DNA of 64,000 nucleotides, from NCBI RefSeq assembly GCF_000513275.1, contig NZ_CBVJ010000030.1, forward strand, positions 1 to 64,000, in the 5' to 3' direction. The notes below the pieces were generated by a model. It ran no database searches. It had not been told where the DNA came from and was given only the letters and a program-made list of their open reading frames with translations. The position numbers and the translations under genes were made by a program. Source of the DNA: Paenibacillus gorillae. Lineage in GTDB: Bacteria; Bacillota; Bacilli; Paenibacillales; Paenibacillaceae. The first letter of the stretch is position 1. The number at the start of each line of letters is the position of its first letter. Positions 28,577 through 36,643 of this stretch are shown here, in pieces.

Positions 28577-28606
28577 CCGAGACGAAACAATCGTCTCGGC
28601 TTTTTT
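28577..28606 (+). terminator. Rho-independent terminator
   Basis: CCGAGACGA (28577-28585), AACAA loop, TCGTCTCGG (28591-28599), then C and six T. It ends the reductase gene. Confidence 0.85.
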
Positions 28607-28646
28607 ATTTTCTTCCATAATCGCAGAATTGACAGATACGCTGTTT

Positions 28647-28705
28647 TGGATTGTAACAAATCGATGGTTTTGGATATTAAAGATCACTCCATTAATTGCT
28701 ATACT
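28647..28705 (+). promoter_or_regulatory. MocR-type operator pair and promoter of the PNPOx-like gene
   Basis: TGGATTG (28647-28653), 31 bases, CACTCCA (28685-28691), with a third half-site TTGGAT at 28670. The second site runs straight into TTGCTATACTA, giving a -10 TATACT at 28700-28705. No good -35 is visible, as expected if an activator overlaps it. The same layout recurs at 30080-30137 and, as the site pair, at 32498-32541. Confidence 0.65.
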
Positions 28706-28740
28706 AACGAGACTATTCATCAATACATAGGAGTGAAGAT

Positions 28741-29277
28741 ATGGAAAAGGTACGCTACCAGATTAGAGAAGTAACAGACAAAGCGAAAATCGAGGTTTTT
28801 CTGCAGCAAGCCCGCGTTGGCCATCTTGGAATGGTTGATGGACAATTGCCTTATGTTGTTCCACTTAATTTCGTTTGGACAAATGATAAGCTTTATTTCC
28901 ATGGTGCTGCTGGGGGAAGACGAAATCAGGTTATGATGGCAAACCCGGAGGTTTGTTTCACGGTATGTGAAGAGTACGGGACTATTACGGATCCTGTGCC
29001 AGCTAAAACAGATACAGCATACATGAGTGTAATCATTTTTGGAAAAGCAGAGCGTATAGATGGTTTGGATGAGGCCACGCACGTACTGCAGGAAATGATT
29101 AATAAGTATGTTCCTGGGTACTATAACCGTCCATTGCCGCAACAGCATGTAGATAAATACCGTTCCGCTGTATTTGGCGGTCCGGTAGAGGTGTACCGCG
29201 TTGATCCTAAACATATTACAGCGAAAGCAAATCCAGTTGAGGAAGAGAAAATGTTTAAACCTAATAAATCGATCTAG
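28741..29277 (+). CDS. Pyridoxamine 5'-phosphate oxidase-family (NimA-like) flavoprotein
   Basis: A 178-residue split-barrel FMN-binding protein. The core FLQQARVGHLGMVDGQLPYVVPLNFVW, then KLYFHGAAGGRRNQVMMANPEVCFTV, matches the pyridox_oxase_2/NimA-like group. These proteins are related to PNPOx, the last step of PLP synthesis, or act as nitroreductases. The ATG has GGAGTGAAG before it and a -10 TATACT 35 bases upstream. Its promoter shares an operator pair with the PLP-binding protein and mocR genes 1.4 and 3.8 kb away, tying it to vitamin B6 control. Whether it oxidises a B6 vitamer is inference. Confidence 0.85.
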   Translation: MEKVRYQIREVTDKAKIEVFLQQARVGHLGMVDGQLPYVVPLNFVWTNDKLYFHGAAGGRRNQVMMANPEVCFTVCEEYGTITDPVPAKTDTAYMSVIIFGKAERIDGLDEATHVLQEMINKYVPGYYNRPLPQQHVDKYRSAVFGGPVEVYRVDPKHITAKANPVEEEKMFKPNKSI

Positions 29278-29353
29278 ACAATCAATTGAATGAGACTTTC
29301 CGGGAAAAAAATGGCGCTTTATCAATTTAGAAGCTGGCCTATAGAACGCAATT

Positions 29354-29398
29354 AAAAGGCAAATCCTCATCACATTTTATGATGAGGATTTGCCTTTT
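29354..29398. terminator. Bidirectional terminator overlapping a coding end
   Basis: AAAAGGCAAATCCTCATCA (29354-29372) pairs exactly with its complement at 29380-29398. It serves the PNPOx-like gene on the plus strand and the GNAT gene on the minus strand, whose last codons (stop at 29377) lie inside the stem. Confidence 0.85.
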
Positions 29399-30036
29399 CT
29401 AAGCCTGTCTTCAAGGTTTGAACGTACTGCTGGCCATTCTTCTGCAAGGATTGAGTAATAAGCGGTATCTCTTATGCTGCCATCGCTTGCAGGAGCGTGA
29501 GCTCTGCGTATGCCTTCAAAAGCAGCACCTAACCTTTGTATGGCAGAACGGGAAGGAGTATTGCGAGCATCCGTTTTCAGGGTGACTCTGGCTGTTTTCC
29601 ACGAATCAAATGCATGGGTAAGCATGAGAAGCTTGCATTCTGTATTGACACCAGTGCGCTGGAAAGAAGTTGCATACCAAGTGCTTCCAATTTCAGCTAC
29701 AGTAGGCGGGACAAGATCCGTGGGAGAAGGCCCGCTAGCTACACCGGGAGGCCAAGGCGGGGGCCATGTAAAAACTTCGAGATCAAGAAATCGTGTTGTC
29801 CCGACAATACGGTCTGTTTCGAGGTGACGTACAACAAACGGCATCGCACGATTTTTCGAAGAGTCTGCCAGAGCAATTTCGATATAACGTTGGGCATCTT
29901 CCAGCCCGTCGGGCACATACGTAAAGGAGTAGAATGATCTATTTTCTGAAGCAGCATCGGAGAGGGCATTGGCGTGGTTAATTGTCATCGGTTCTAGTGA
30001 AACCAGACGGCCACAAAGGGTCACGGGAGTCAGCAT
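29377..30036 (-). CDS. GNAT-family N-acetyltransferase
   Basis: A 219-residue acetyltransferase of the RimJ/RimL-like branch (Acetyltransf_3). It begins LCGRLVSLEPMTINHANAL, and contains FVVRHLETDRIVGTTRFLDL, then GSTWYATSFQRTGVNTECKLLMLTHAFD and TLKTDARNTPSRSAIQRLGAAFEG, the usual acceptor-helix end. It acetylates an unknown amine or protein N-terminus. It is transcribed away from the PLP-binding protein gene, so their promoters are back to back and the MocR-type site pair at 30080 could influence both. Confidence 0.85.
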   Translation of the reverse strand: MLTPVTLCGRLVSLEPMTINHANALSDAASENRSFYSFTYVPDGLEDAQRYIEIALADSSKNRAMPFVVRHLETDRIVGTTRFLDLEVFTWPPPWPPGVASGPSPTDLVPPTVAEIGSTWYATSFQRTGVNTECKLLMLTHAFDSWKTARVTLKTDARNTPSRSAIQRLGAAFEGIRRAHAPASDGSIRDTAYYSILAEEWPAVRSNLEDRLRKGKSSS

Positions 30037-30079
30037 AGTATCACATCCTATAATTGTTGATTAGCTTGAAATCAATTTT

Positions 30080-30137
30080 TGGATTGCTTATTTTTAATGT
30101 TTTGGATGTATGTAGCCAATCCATTTGTTGCTATACT
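30080..30137 (+). promoter_or_regulatory. MocR-type operator pair and promoter of the PLP-binding protein gene
   Basis: TGGATTG (30080-30086), 30 bases, CAATCCA (30117-30123), then TTGTTGCTATACTA with a -10 TATACT at 30132-30137. The segment CAATCCATT-N2-TTGCTATACTA is nearly the same as at 28685-28706. The -10 placement shows that translation starts downstream, at 30187. Confidence 0.7.
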
Positions 30138-30186
30138 AGCACAGTATTCTTCATACCTGCAATATTACACTGAAAGGGTTGAATCC

Positions 30187-30930
30187 ATGGATCAGCTAGT
30201 AGAGCAAAACCTCAAAACAGTTAGGCAGCAGATGGAGTTGGCCTGCATCGCTTCCGGCCGCCATATGGATGACGTGAAATTGTTACTAGCCACCAAAACC
30301 GTTCCTCTTGATAAATTGCACCAGGCAATTCAAGCTGGAGAGGCGTTATTTGGTGAAAATAAAGCGCAAGAGCTACGAGACAAATTCCCGCTTATGCAGC
30401 AGCATAAACAGGTAGAGTGGCATTTTATCGGACATTTGCAAACAAATAAGGTGAAGGATGTTGTGAAATATGTGACACTCATTCATTCTGTAGATCGTTT
30501 AAAGCTTGGGCAGGCTTTGCATCAACAGCTTACTAAAGAGAACAAGTCGATGGATATTCTGGTGCAAATCAACACGTCATATGAAGAGAGTAAGTTTGGA
30601 GCCTCTCCGGAAACAGCGCTGGAACTGGTAGAACAACTATGCCAATTCGATACCTTAAAAATTAAAGGCTTGATGACAATAGGCAAATTAAATGCCACAT
30701 CAGAAGAAACACGGGATTGTTTTCGATTGTTGAAAAAAGTGCAAGCACAAATTAAAGATAGAAATTATCCGCAAGTAGAAATGGACACTCTTTCAATGGG
30801 AATGTCCGGTGATTTCAAAGTAGCAATTGAAGAAGGAGCCACGATCATCCGCGTAGGGACAAGCGTATTTGGCCAACGGTACTTGCCGGATTCCTACTAC
30901 TGGAACGAAAACATGCGCGGAGATGATTAG
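30187..30930 (+). CDS. YggS/PLPBP-family pyridoxal phosphate homeostasis protein
   Basis: A 247-residue PLP-binding alanine-racemase-fold protein. LLLATKTVP (with the PLP lysine in TKT), FGENKAQEL, WHFIGHLQTNKVK, IHSVDR, VQINTSYEESKFG, LKIKGLMTIG and the closing LSMGMSGDFKVAIEEGATIIRVGTSVFG are the full YggS/YlmE signature. It buffers PLP and has no known enzyme activity. The ATG at 30187 follows GAAAGGG; an in-frame start at 30079 would lie upstream of the promoter. It is monocistronic. The chromosome probably has a second copy in the cell-division region (ylmE), which would make this one a regulated paralogue; that cannot be checked here. Confidence 0.9.
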   Translation: MDQLVEQNLKTVRQQMELACIASGRHMDDVKLLLATKTVPLDKLHQAIQAGEALFGENKAQELRDKFPLMQQHKQVEWHFIGHLQTNKVKDVVKYVTLIHSVDRLKLGQALHQQLTKENKSMDILVQINTSYEESKFGASPETALELVEQLCQFDTLKIKGLMTIGKLNATSEETRDCFRLLKKVQAQIKDRNYPQVEMDTLSMGMSGDFKVAIEEGATIIRVGTSVFGQRYLPDSYYWNENMRGDD

Positions 30931-31036
30931 GTGAGAGGCAGGAAATATCAGAAAATGATACGCTCCATCAACTTCGTGGTCGTGATTTCAGATCATCTAC
31001 AAGGAATGTTCTGCAGGAAAAAACTGGCAAGGATAC

Positions 31037-32470
31037 CTATTGCAACAGTATCCTTGCCAGACGCTCAATGCCTCGCTCGATAGCGGCTTCATCTACTTTA
31101 GCAAATCCAAGAATCCATCCTTTTCGCTCACTTTTCAAGCTATATTTGCTGAGCGGATAGATACGAATACCTTCTTCAAAGGCTATATTTGTCACGGTTT
31201 CCTCGTCAAAGGATTGATCAACCTCAAGAAGCATATGCAAACCGGTCTCGACTCCGCTAAGTGTAAAGCGTTCACTCAATCCAGTGGCGATGATAGCTTT
31301 TGTCATGGCTTCGTGCCTGCGCCGGTACACATTTCGCACCCGCCTCATATGACGCATAAAGTGACCGTGTTCAATGAAATGCGCCAGCGTAAATTGCTCC
31401 ATAATCGGAAGATGACGATAAGTCAATTCCTGAACTTGAGCAAGCCGATGGATGGCTTCATTCGGACCAATGATCGCTGATAACCGGATACCAGGCGCCA
31501 CCATCTTGGAAAAGCTCATCATATACAACGTATTCTGAGGTCTTTGGCTGAACAAGGTAGGAAGCGGGTCTCCGCGGTAACGAAATTCGCTGTCGTAATC
31601 ATCCTCTACAATCCAAAACTGTGATTGAGCAGCCATATGTAATAATTGCTGCCGGCGCGGTTCGGACATGATAACACCAACAGCGCATTGATGGGATGGT
31701 GTAACAAACACAAGCTTGGATTGTGGATGTATATGGTCTGTGCATAGTCCAGATTCATCGACTGGAGCGGGACATACTCGCATGTTCCGATAATTCATAG
31801 CCATCCACGCAGCAGGAAAACCTGGATCTTCGACAGTAACCGTATCCCCTTCCTGCAAAAGAGCTTGGGCTATCAAATCGATGCTGTGCTGTGCACCAGA
31901 GGTTAATAAAATTTGATCAACTTGCACATAAATGCCACGTTCAAGTGATAAGTACCGCTGAATTTGTTCCCGAAGTGGAAGATAACCTCTAGCATCACCA
32001 TAAGCCCATATATTCAAATCATTACTGGTCGACGCCTGCAAAAAAGATTGTCTCCAGCTTTTTTGAAATTGTTCATCGAGATATGGCTCATGAGGAGTGA
32101 AATCTATTTCAGGAATAATTCTTTCTTTATTGCCAAACCAGCTGTGCAAATGCTTAATCGAAGCATTCAGTACTGGCAGATCGGGGAGAAGGGGGCCTTT
32201 TATTTCCTCGGCCTCTGAAATAGGCTTCACATAGATCGTCTCACTAACCCTTGTCCCGCCTCGACGGGAAGTTACCGTGTATCCTCGGCTAAATAACTCT
32301 TCATAAACAATTTGTATGGTCGAACGTGACACGCCGATTAGAGAAGCTAATTCACGAGAAGGAAGCAGCAATTCGCCTGGTTGCCATTTACCGGTTGTAA
32401 TATTATGGATCGCTTGATCAAGAAGCTGCTGCCACATAGGACGATCATCATTACGATCAACTTTGAGCAT
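31037..32470 (-). CDS. MocR/PdxR-family transcriptional regulator
   Basis: A 477-residue fusion of a GntR-type winged helix (residues 1-75: MWQQLLDQAIHNITTGKWQPGELLLPSREL, then GVSRSTIQIVYEELFSRGYT) and a class I aminotransferase fold (about 110-477). PLP-site motifs are HSIDLIAQALL, VEDPGFPAAW, WIVEDDYDSEFRY and MSFSKMVAPGIRLS, whose Lys holds PLP. MocR proteins commonly sense PLP or an amino acid and control B6 or GABA genes. Its upstream region carries the same operator pair as the PNPOx-like and YggS-like genes, so it most likely controls them and itself. The Shine-Dalgarno sequence is weak (GGTGA). Confidence 0.9.
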   Translation of the reverse strand: MLKVDRNDDRPMWQQLLDQAIHNITTGKWQPGELLLPSRELASLIGVSRSTIQIVYEELFSRGYTVTSRRGGTRVSETIYVKPISEAEEIKGPLLPDLPVLNASIKHLHSWFGNKERIIPEIDFTPHEPYLDEQFQKSWRQSFLQASTSNDLNIWAYGDARGYLPLREQIQRYLSLERGIYVQVDQILLTSGAQHSIDLIAQALLQEGDTVTVEDPGFPAAWMAMNYRNMRVCPAPVDESGLCTDHIHPQSKLVFVTPSHQCAVGVIMSEPRRQQLLHMAAQSQFWIVEDDYDSEFRYRGDPLPTLFSQRPQNTLYMMSFSKMVAPGIRLSAIIGPNEAIHRLAQVQELTYRHLPIMEQFTLAHFIEHGHFMRHMRRVRNVYRRRHEAMTKAIIATGLSERFTLSGVETGLHMLLEVDQSFDEETVTNIAFEEGIRIYPLSKYSLKSERKGWILGFAKVDEAAIERGIERLARILLQ

Positions 32471-32497
32471 TTTATCACCATGATTCTAATGGATTTA

Positions 32498-32541
32498 TGG
32501 ATTGATGGAAATTATGTTTATTGTTATTTAGTTACAATCCA
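32498..32541. promoter_or_regulatory. MocR-type operator pair upstream of mocR
   Basis: TGGATTG (32498-32504), exactly 30 bases, CAATCCA (32535-32541). The spacing equals that at 30080-30123. On the minus strand the second site reads TGGATTGTAAC, the same eleven bases as at 28647-28657. A TATGAT -10-like box on the minus strand (32556-32561) just upstream would place the sites over the transcript start, as in autorepression. Confidence 0.65.
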
Positions 32542-32712
32542 TTGATTGATATCCTATCATAGTGATCATTCATGTACAACTCTACTTGTCCAATCAGAAA
32601 AGCGCCATTCAGGCGCTTTAGAATAACAGCGTGATAATCGTGTAATTGTCAATTTACAAAATGGTACTTTTACCTTATTATGCTAGTGTGGTTAACCGAG
32701 GGAGGGTAAAAA

Positions 32713-33240
32713 ATGATTTCAGTTACTGAGATGAAATTAGAGGACTCATACAGGATTCGTGATATTGACCGGTCCGAAACAATAGAGCTGATTTATAAAT
32801 GCCTTGATGGTGAGATTCAAGAGGTAAAGCTTCCACATGAATGCCCGAATTGGGAGGAAGAACATTACCAGGAGATTATAGAGCGATATGAATTTGAACT
32901 AAGTAACGGTGGTACAGCCTATGGAGCATATGACGGGGACAAATTGATTGGATTCGGAGTGCTGGCACACAAATTCAGGGGCAAAGATCAAAGGCAGCTT
33001 CAGTTAGACCTGATGTATGTATCACGCAATTATCGAAGGCAAGGAATTGGAAGCCGAATTTTCCATGAATTAAACCAAGTCGCAATAGAAAAAGGAGCTG
33101 CACAACTATACATATCCGCCACTGAAACCGAGTCAGCAGTAAAATTTTATACCAGTCGTGGTTCTGCATTGACATCGGATTTGGACGAGGAGCTTTATCG
33201 AAAGGAACCGAACGACATTCATATGACTATAGAATTGTGA
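32713..33240 (+). CDS. GNAT-family N-acetyltransferase
   Basis: A 175-residue acetyltransferase. The N-terminal part (DRSETIELIYKCLDGEIQE) is followed by the acetyl-CoA core LDLMYVSRNYRRQGIGSRIF (R/Q-x-x-G-x-G/A) and LYISATETESAVKFYTSRG. It is of the type that acetylates small amines or antibiotics; the substrate is unknown. GAGGGAGG precedes the ATG. It stands alone, with an atypical repeat-rich stretch downstream. Confidence 0.85.
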   Translation: MISVTEMKLEDSYRIRDIDRSETIELIYKCLDGEIQEVKLPHECPNWEEEHYQEIIERYEFELSNGGTAYGAYDGDKLIGFGVLAHKFRGKDQRQLQLDLMYVSRNYRRQGIGSRIFHELNQVAIEKGAAQLYISATETESAVKFYTSRGSALTSDLDEELYRKEPNDIHMTIEL

Positions 33241-33285
33241 AACCGTTAATCTCACGGAAAACTTTATCATCATAAAATAAGGAAA

Positions 33286-33497
33286 GTGCCAGTCACTATG
33301 ACTGGCTCAGGCTGTAGAGAAACCCCTTATTTTTTGTAGGGGCCTAAATCTCTCGAAATTTTTTCACCTAAATGTGGTTCTCAGATCGTTTTAAATCGAT
33401 TTTTCTTTGCTAAGACGAGAGCCACCAAATAAAAATAAAAGTGTCGAAAAGTCCATAGGACTTTCTCGACACTCTGTGCCAGTCACTACGACTGGCT
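33286..33497. repeat. Repeat-bounded AT-rich element, possible MITE or IS remnant
   Basis: Two direct copies of a 22-base unit, GTGCCAGTCACTATGACTGGCT (written here as GTGCCAGTCAC + TATGACTGGCT, 33286-33307) and the same with C for T at one position (33476-33497), bracket about 168 bases. Each unit is itself palindromic (AGCCAGTC/GACTGGC). Inside are a CCCCT/AGGGG hairpin (about 33320-33345) and a long hairpin GTGTCGA-AAAGTCC / GGACTTT-CTCGACAC at 33440-33473. No transposase is present. It may be a non-autonomous element or the end of a deleted IS. The flanking stretch 33241-33565 holds no gene. Confidence 0.5.
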
Positions 33498-33565
33498 GTT
33501 TTTCTAAAATAATCATCCCGTTCGTTATCGAACTTTCACCTGCTATCTAAAACAGGAGGTACCCT

Positions 33566-34447
33566 ATGAGTTCCATTCTTAACGTTATAGAAAAGCTAAA
33601 GCTGAACGTCAGGAGTATAGAAGATGTTCCAGAGTCATTTAGCTCAGAGGTGTACAAGCTTACTCTTTCTAGCGGAGAGAACGTTTATGTGAAAATTCCA
33701 TTTAACAAAGATAAACTATATCGTGAATTTCAGATCCTTGAAACATTGCAGGGAGTTATTCCTGTTCCTAAGGTATTGGACATTTGGTATGGGGATGAAC
33801 GTACTACTGGAGCATTGCTTCTTTCAGCAATTCAAGGCACGCCTTGTACAGGGGACATTGATGAAAAACTCGCTTATCAAATTAGCATGTATCACGCTAT
33901 GCTCCATGAGGTTAAAACTCCCGGGTATGGTTATTATTTAAGCGATGGTTATAAGGTGCTTGACCAAAACAATTGGAGATTATATATCAAAAGCAATTTT
34001 GAAAATTAGAAAGAGCCATGCAAGGAGATTCTCGATTCACAATTGTTTGAAAAATGTATTCTTCGTTTCGATGAAATCTTATCTGCTTTACCGGCCCCTG
34101 ATGGACCAGGCATTGTTCACATGGATTTTAGACCAGGTAATATATTGGTGAAAGGTAACGAGGTTGCTGGCATTATCGATTTCGAGAGTGCCCGTGGCGG
34201 ATCGTCGGAAATAGATTTTACAAAAGTTAATCGAGATATTTGGGAAGTCAATCCGAGAACAAAGATACCGTTCATTGACGGATATCAATCGATTCGACCT
34301 ATGCTGGCCCTGGAACAAGTGCTGCCATTTTATAATATTTACGATGCTTTCAGTGCCGTTGTTTGGTGTAAAAACAGAGGAATCGAAAAAAATCAAACAT
34401 TCCTTCAAGAAAATATTGTTGTTTTAAGGAATTCGGTAGGTTATTGA
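33566..34447 (+). pseudogene. APH-family phosphotransferase with an in-frame amber stop
   Basis: An aminoglycoside phosphotransferase-like protein of 293 codons. N-terminal lobe: YKLTLSSGENVYVKIPFNKDK and LLSAIQGTPC. After TAG at 34007-34009 the same frame continues with KEPCKEILDSQLFEKC and the catalytic loop IVHMDFRPGNILV, then GIIDFESARGGSSEID. Related proteins have Trp near this point (FENWK), so TGG to TAG is the simplest change. AACAGGAGGT precedes the ATG. The C-terminal half alone has no start signal. Unless the stop is suppressed, the product is a dead 147-residue lobe. Confidence 0.8.
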
Positions 34448-34531
34448 GTATAGTTGTTTTCGCTTGGAATGCTCACACATTGGTTGTATACGTTTCGTAA
34501 GAAAAGATGATGTAGAACTTAATCTGCAACT

Positions 34532-34560
34532 AAACCCAGTCGAATCTCGGCTGGGTTTTT
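34532..34560 (+). terminator. Rho-independent terminator
   Basis: AAACCCAGTCGA (34532/3-34543) pairs with TCGGCTGGGTTT (34547-34558) and runs into T5. It ends the phosphotransferase remnant. Confidence 0.8.
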
Positions 34561-34736
34561 GCTGTGGATTTGTATTATAAGCATGAGAAACCGGGAATGA
34601 GAAAGGGGAGAGCAAGTTCCCGCTGATCCTTAGATTGAACCTTTAATAATTCGTACAACAATCAGAAAACCTTGCTGTTACTGGGTTTGTTCAATCCACT
34701 TTCTATTACCTGATCATTTTCAACTAAATTTTAAAA

Positions 34737-34775
34737 TGAAAACGCTTTACAACAAAATTGAAAATATGTTATAAC
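34737..34775 (+). promoter_or_regulatory. Sigma-A promoter with overlapping cre-like site
   Basis: A -35 TTTACA (34746-34751), 17 bases, -10 TTATAA (34769-34774). TGAAAACGCTTTACA at 34737-34751 resembles the CcpA catabolite-response element (TGWAANCGNTNWCA) with one extra base before the final CA. It overlaps the -35, so CcpA binding would repress. The promoter leads into the GntR-ABC-BtpA-PfkB operon, a typical target for carbon catabolite control. Confidence 0.5.
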
Positions 34776-34815
34776 AACATTACGACATAATCAATTTGTG
34801 AAAAGGAGAGACCAA

Positions 34816-35550
34816 ATGCTTGACCGTAGCAAGAAAGGCAGCCCGCTTTATTATCAGCTCAAGGATGTCATCTTAAAGCAAATTGAAGAGGGGCATTGGA
34901 TTGTAGGTGATAAAATCCCAACGGAAGGAGAGTTATGCGAGCTTTTTAAGGTTAGTCGTACGACTGTTCGATTGACGCTTGCCGAGCTGGTAAATGAAGG
35001 TGTATTGTACCGGATCCAAGGAAGCGGCACCTTTGTCGCTGAGCATGCTCTACAAGGGGAACGACCGAAGCTGCTAGGACTGGTTGAGGACTTCGAGAAA
35101 AAGGGCAACAAAGTTAAAAGCACCGTTATCCAGGCTGGAGTCGTTCCTGTAACGAATGAAACAACACGGAATTTGGAGCTGATTTGGGAGAAAAATGTGT
35201 ATCAGCTGAAGCGGGTAAGAATTGTTAATCAGGAAATTATAGGTCTTCAGGATGCTTATATACGCAGCAGCCTGCTCAATGTAGATCTGAACAGCTATGA
35301 TTTTAGTAATCAATCCTTGTATAGAACCTTGAAGAATGATGCTGGCATAGTTCTTACGGAAGCAATAGAGAAGGTTAAGGCAGTACTCGCTGACGAAGAA
35401 ACAGCTGTATTGCTTGGTATAAAATCAGGGTCACCGCTTCTGTATATCGAACGAGTCACTAAGACCGATAAAGGGCCCATTGAGTTTACAAAAATGTACT
35501 TCTTGCCTGACAAGTTCCAATATGTCAACGTTTTGAAAACAACAGATTAA
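34816..35550 (+). CDS. GntR/HutC-family regulator of the sugar operon
   Basis: A 244-residue regulator: winged helix at 1-75 (LYYQLKDVILKQIEEGHWIVGDKIP, then LFKVSRTTVRLTLAELVNEG) and a UTRA effector domain at about 85-240 (KLLGLVEDFEKKG, YQLKRVRIVNQE, TEAIEKVKAVLADEETAVLLG, LYIERVTKTDKGPIEF). UTRA domains bind sugar phosphates or similar ligands. The ATG at 34816 has AAGGAG eight bases ahead; the GTG at 34798 does not. It is the first gene of a six-gene operon and probably represses it until a phosphorylated intermediate appears. Confidence 0.9.
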   Translation: MLDRSKKGSPLYYQLKDVILKQIEEGHWIVGDKIPTEGELCELFKVSRTTVRLTLAELVNEGVLYRIQGSGTFVAEHALQGERPKLLGLVEDFEKKGNKVKSTVIQAGVVPVTNETTRNLELIWEKNVYQLKRVRIVNQEIIGLQDAYIRSSLLNVDLNSYDFSNQSLYRTLKNDAGIVLTEAIEKVKAVLADEETAVLLGIKSGSPLLYIERVTKTDKGPIEFTKMYFLPDKFQYVNVLKTTD

Positions 35551-35660
35551 CAAAGCAGTTATTCAAGTTTCCTTCCGATTGATAAAGAATCTACAGATTA
35601 CAATCATGCGCGCAAGTCTGTAGGTTCTTCTCAATATAAAAAATTGTTGGGGGTATTCTT

Positions 35661-36623
35661 GTGAAAAAAGCGTTGTTCACTACACTTTTGGTAGCGCTAA
35701 CATTACTATCGGCATGCGGTTCTGGTCCAAAGGGCCAGCCGGAAAGCACAGCAGGAGGCAAGTCAGACGGTGACAAAAAGCTGGTAGTTGGGGTCACTTA
35801 TACAACGCTTAGACATGAATTTTTCATTGATATTAGTAAGGGGGTAAATAAAAAAGCCGAAGAGGCAGGCGTCACGGTTTTGACGAATGACCCTAACCTT
35901 GATTTGGCTAAGCAAGTATCGGCTATTGAGGATTATACTCAAAAGGATGTCGATGCTCTAATCGTTCTGGCAACAGATAATGCAGGTGTTATTCCTGCAA
36001 TTGAGGAAGCCAAAAGCAAAGGTATCCCGATTATAACGGCTGATAATGTTATTAATTCCGAAAGCGTTGATACGTTTATCGGTACTGAAAACTATGAAGC
36101 AGGAAAACAAATTGGCGAGCAGCTGAAAAAGAGCATTGAAGCTGAAGGCAAGGATGCTACGATCGCAATTGTTACCTGGAAGCAGTCCTTTGTTCAGAAG
36201 GAAAGATTAAGAGGGTTTAAAGATGCGCTTGCAGATGTCAAGGGTGTTAAATTCCTCAATGAGCAACCAGGCTATAACCGCGAAGAGTCGATGTCCACGG
36301 TTGAAAATATTCTTCAGGCCCATCCTGATGTGAATTATATTTTTGCAACTAGTGAAAACAGCGTATCCGGCTCCTTGGCTGCACTTGAATCGGCTAAAAA
36401 AAGCAACATCAAAATTGTAGGCTTTGATCCAACATCAGAAACTGCAGAAGGAATTCGCAACGATTATATTCTGGCACTTATTCAACAGCAGCCGCAGCTA
36501 ATTGGTGAAAAAGCTATTGAAGCGGCGATTGATGCCATTAACGGTAAGAAGCTTGAAAAAAACATTAGCATTCCCGTCATTCTGGTAGATAAGAGTAACG
36601 TAGACGAGCATTTCGCAAAGTGA
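35661..36623 (+). CDS. Sugar ABC transporter substrate-binding lipoprotein (RbsB-like)
   Basis: A 320-residue lipoprotein. Signal peptide with lipobox LLSAC (Cys at about residue 20), then a Ser/Gly/Lys linker and a periplasmic_binding_4 (ribose/galactose type) fold: VVGVTYTTLRHEFFIDISKGV, IEDYTQKDVDALIVLATD, IPIITADNVINS, VNYIFATSENSVSGSLAALE, IKIVGFDPTSETAEGI. GTG start with GGGGGT ahead. It captures the substrate outside the membrane for the ATPase and permease encoded next. Between gntR and this gene a stem (AATCTACAGA / TCTGTAG, 35588-35629) may act as an mRNA processing or attenuation site. Confidence 0.9.
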   Translation: MKKALFTTLLVALTLLSACGSGPKGQPESTAGGKSDGDKKLVVGVTYTTLRHEFFIDISKGVNKKAEEAGVTVLTNDPNLDLAKQVSAIEDYTQKDVDALIVLATDNAGVIPAIEEAKSKGIPIITADNVINSESVDTFIGTENYEAGKQIGEQLKKSIEAEGKDATIAIVTWKQSFVQKERLRGFKDALADVKGVKFLNEQPGYNREESMSTVENILQAHPDVNYIFATSENSVSGSLAALESAKKSNIKIVGFDPTSETAEGIRNDYILALIQQQPQLIGEKAIEAAIDAINGKKLEKNISIPVILVDKSNVDEHFAK

Positions 36624-36643
36624 ATTAGAAATGGGGAATTTCC

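Noticed and set aside
30079-30186. 36-codon N-terminal extension of the YggS-like protein
   Set aside because: It lies over the operator pair and the -10 box; the ATG at 30187 has a ribosome binding site and gives the usual N-terminus.
32599-32619. AAAGCGCC/GGCGCTTT hairpin between mocR and the GNAT gene
   Set aside because: Perfect but short stem without a T tract and upstream of both neighbouring genes; no role could be supported.
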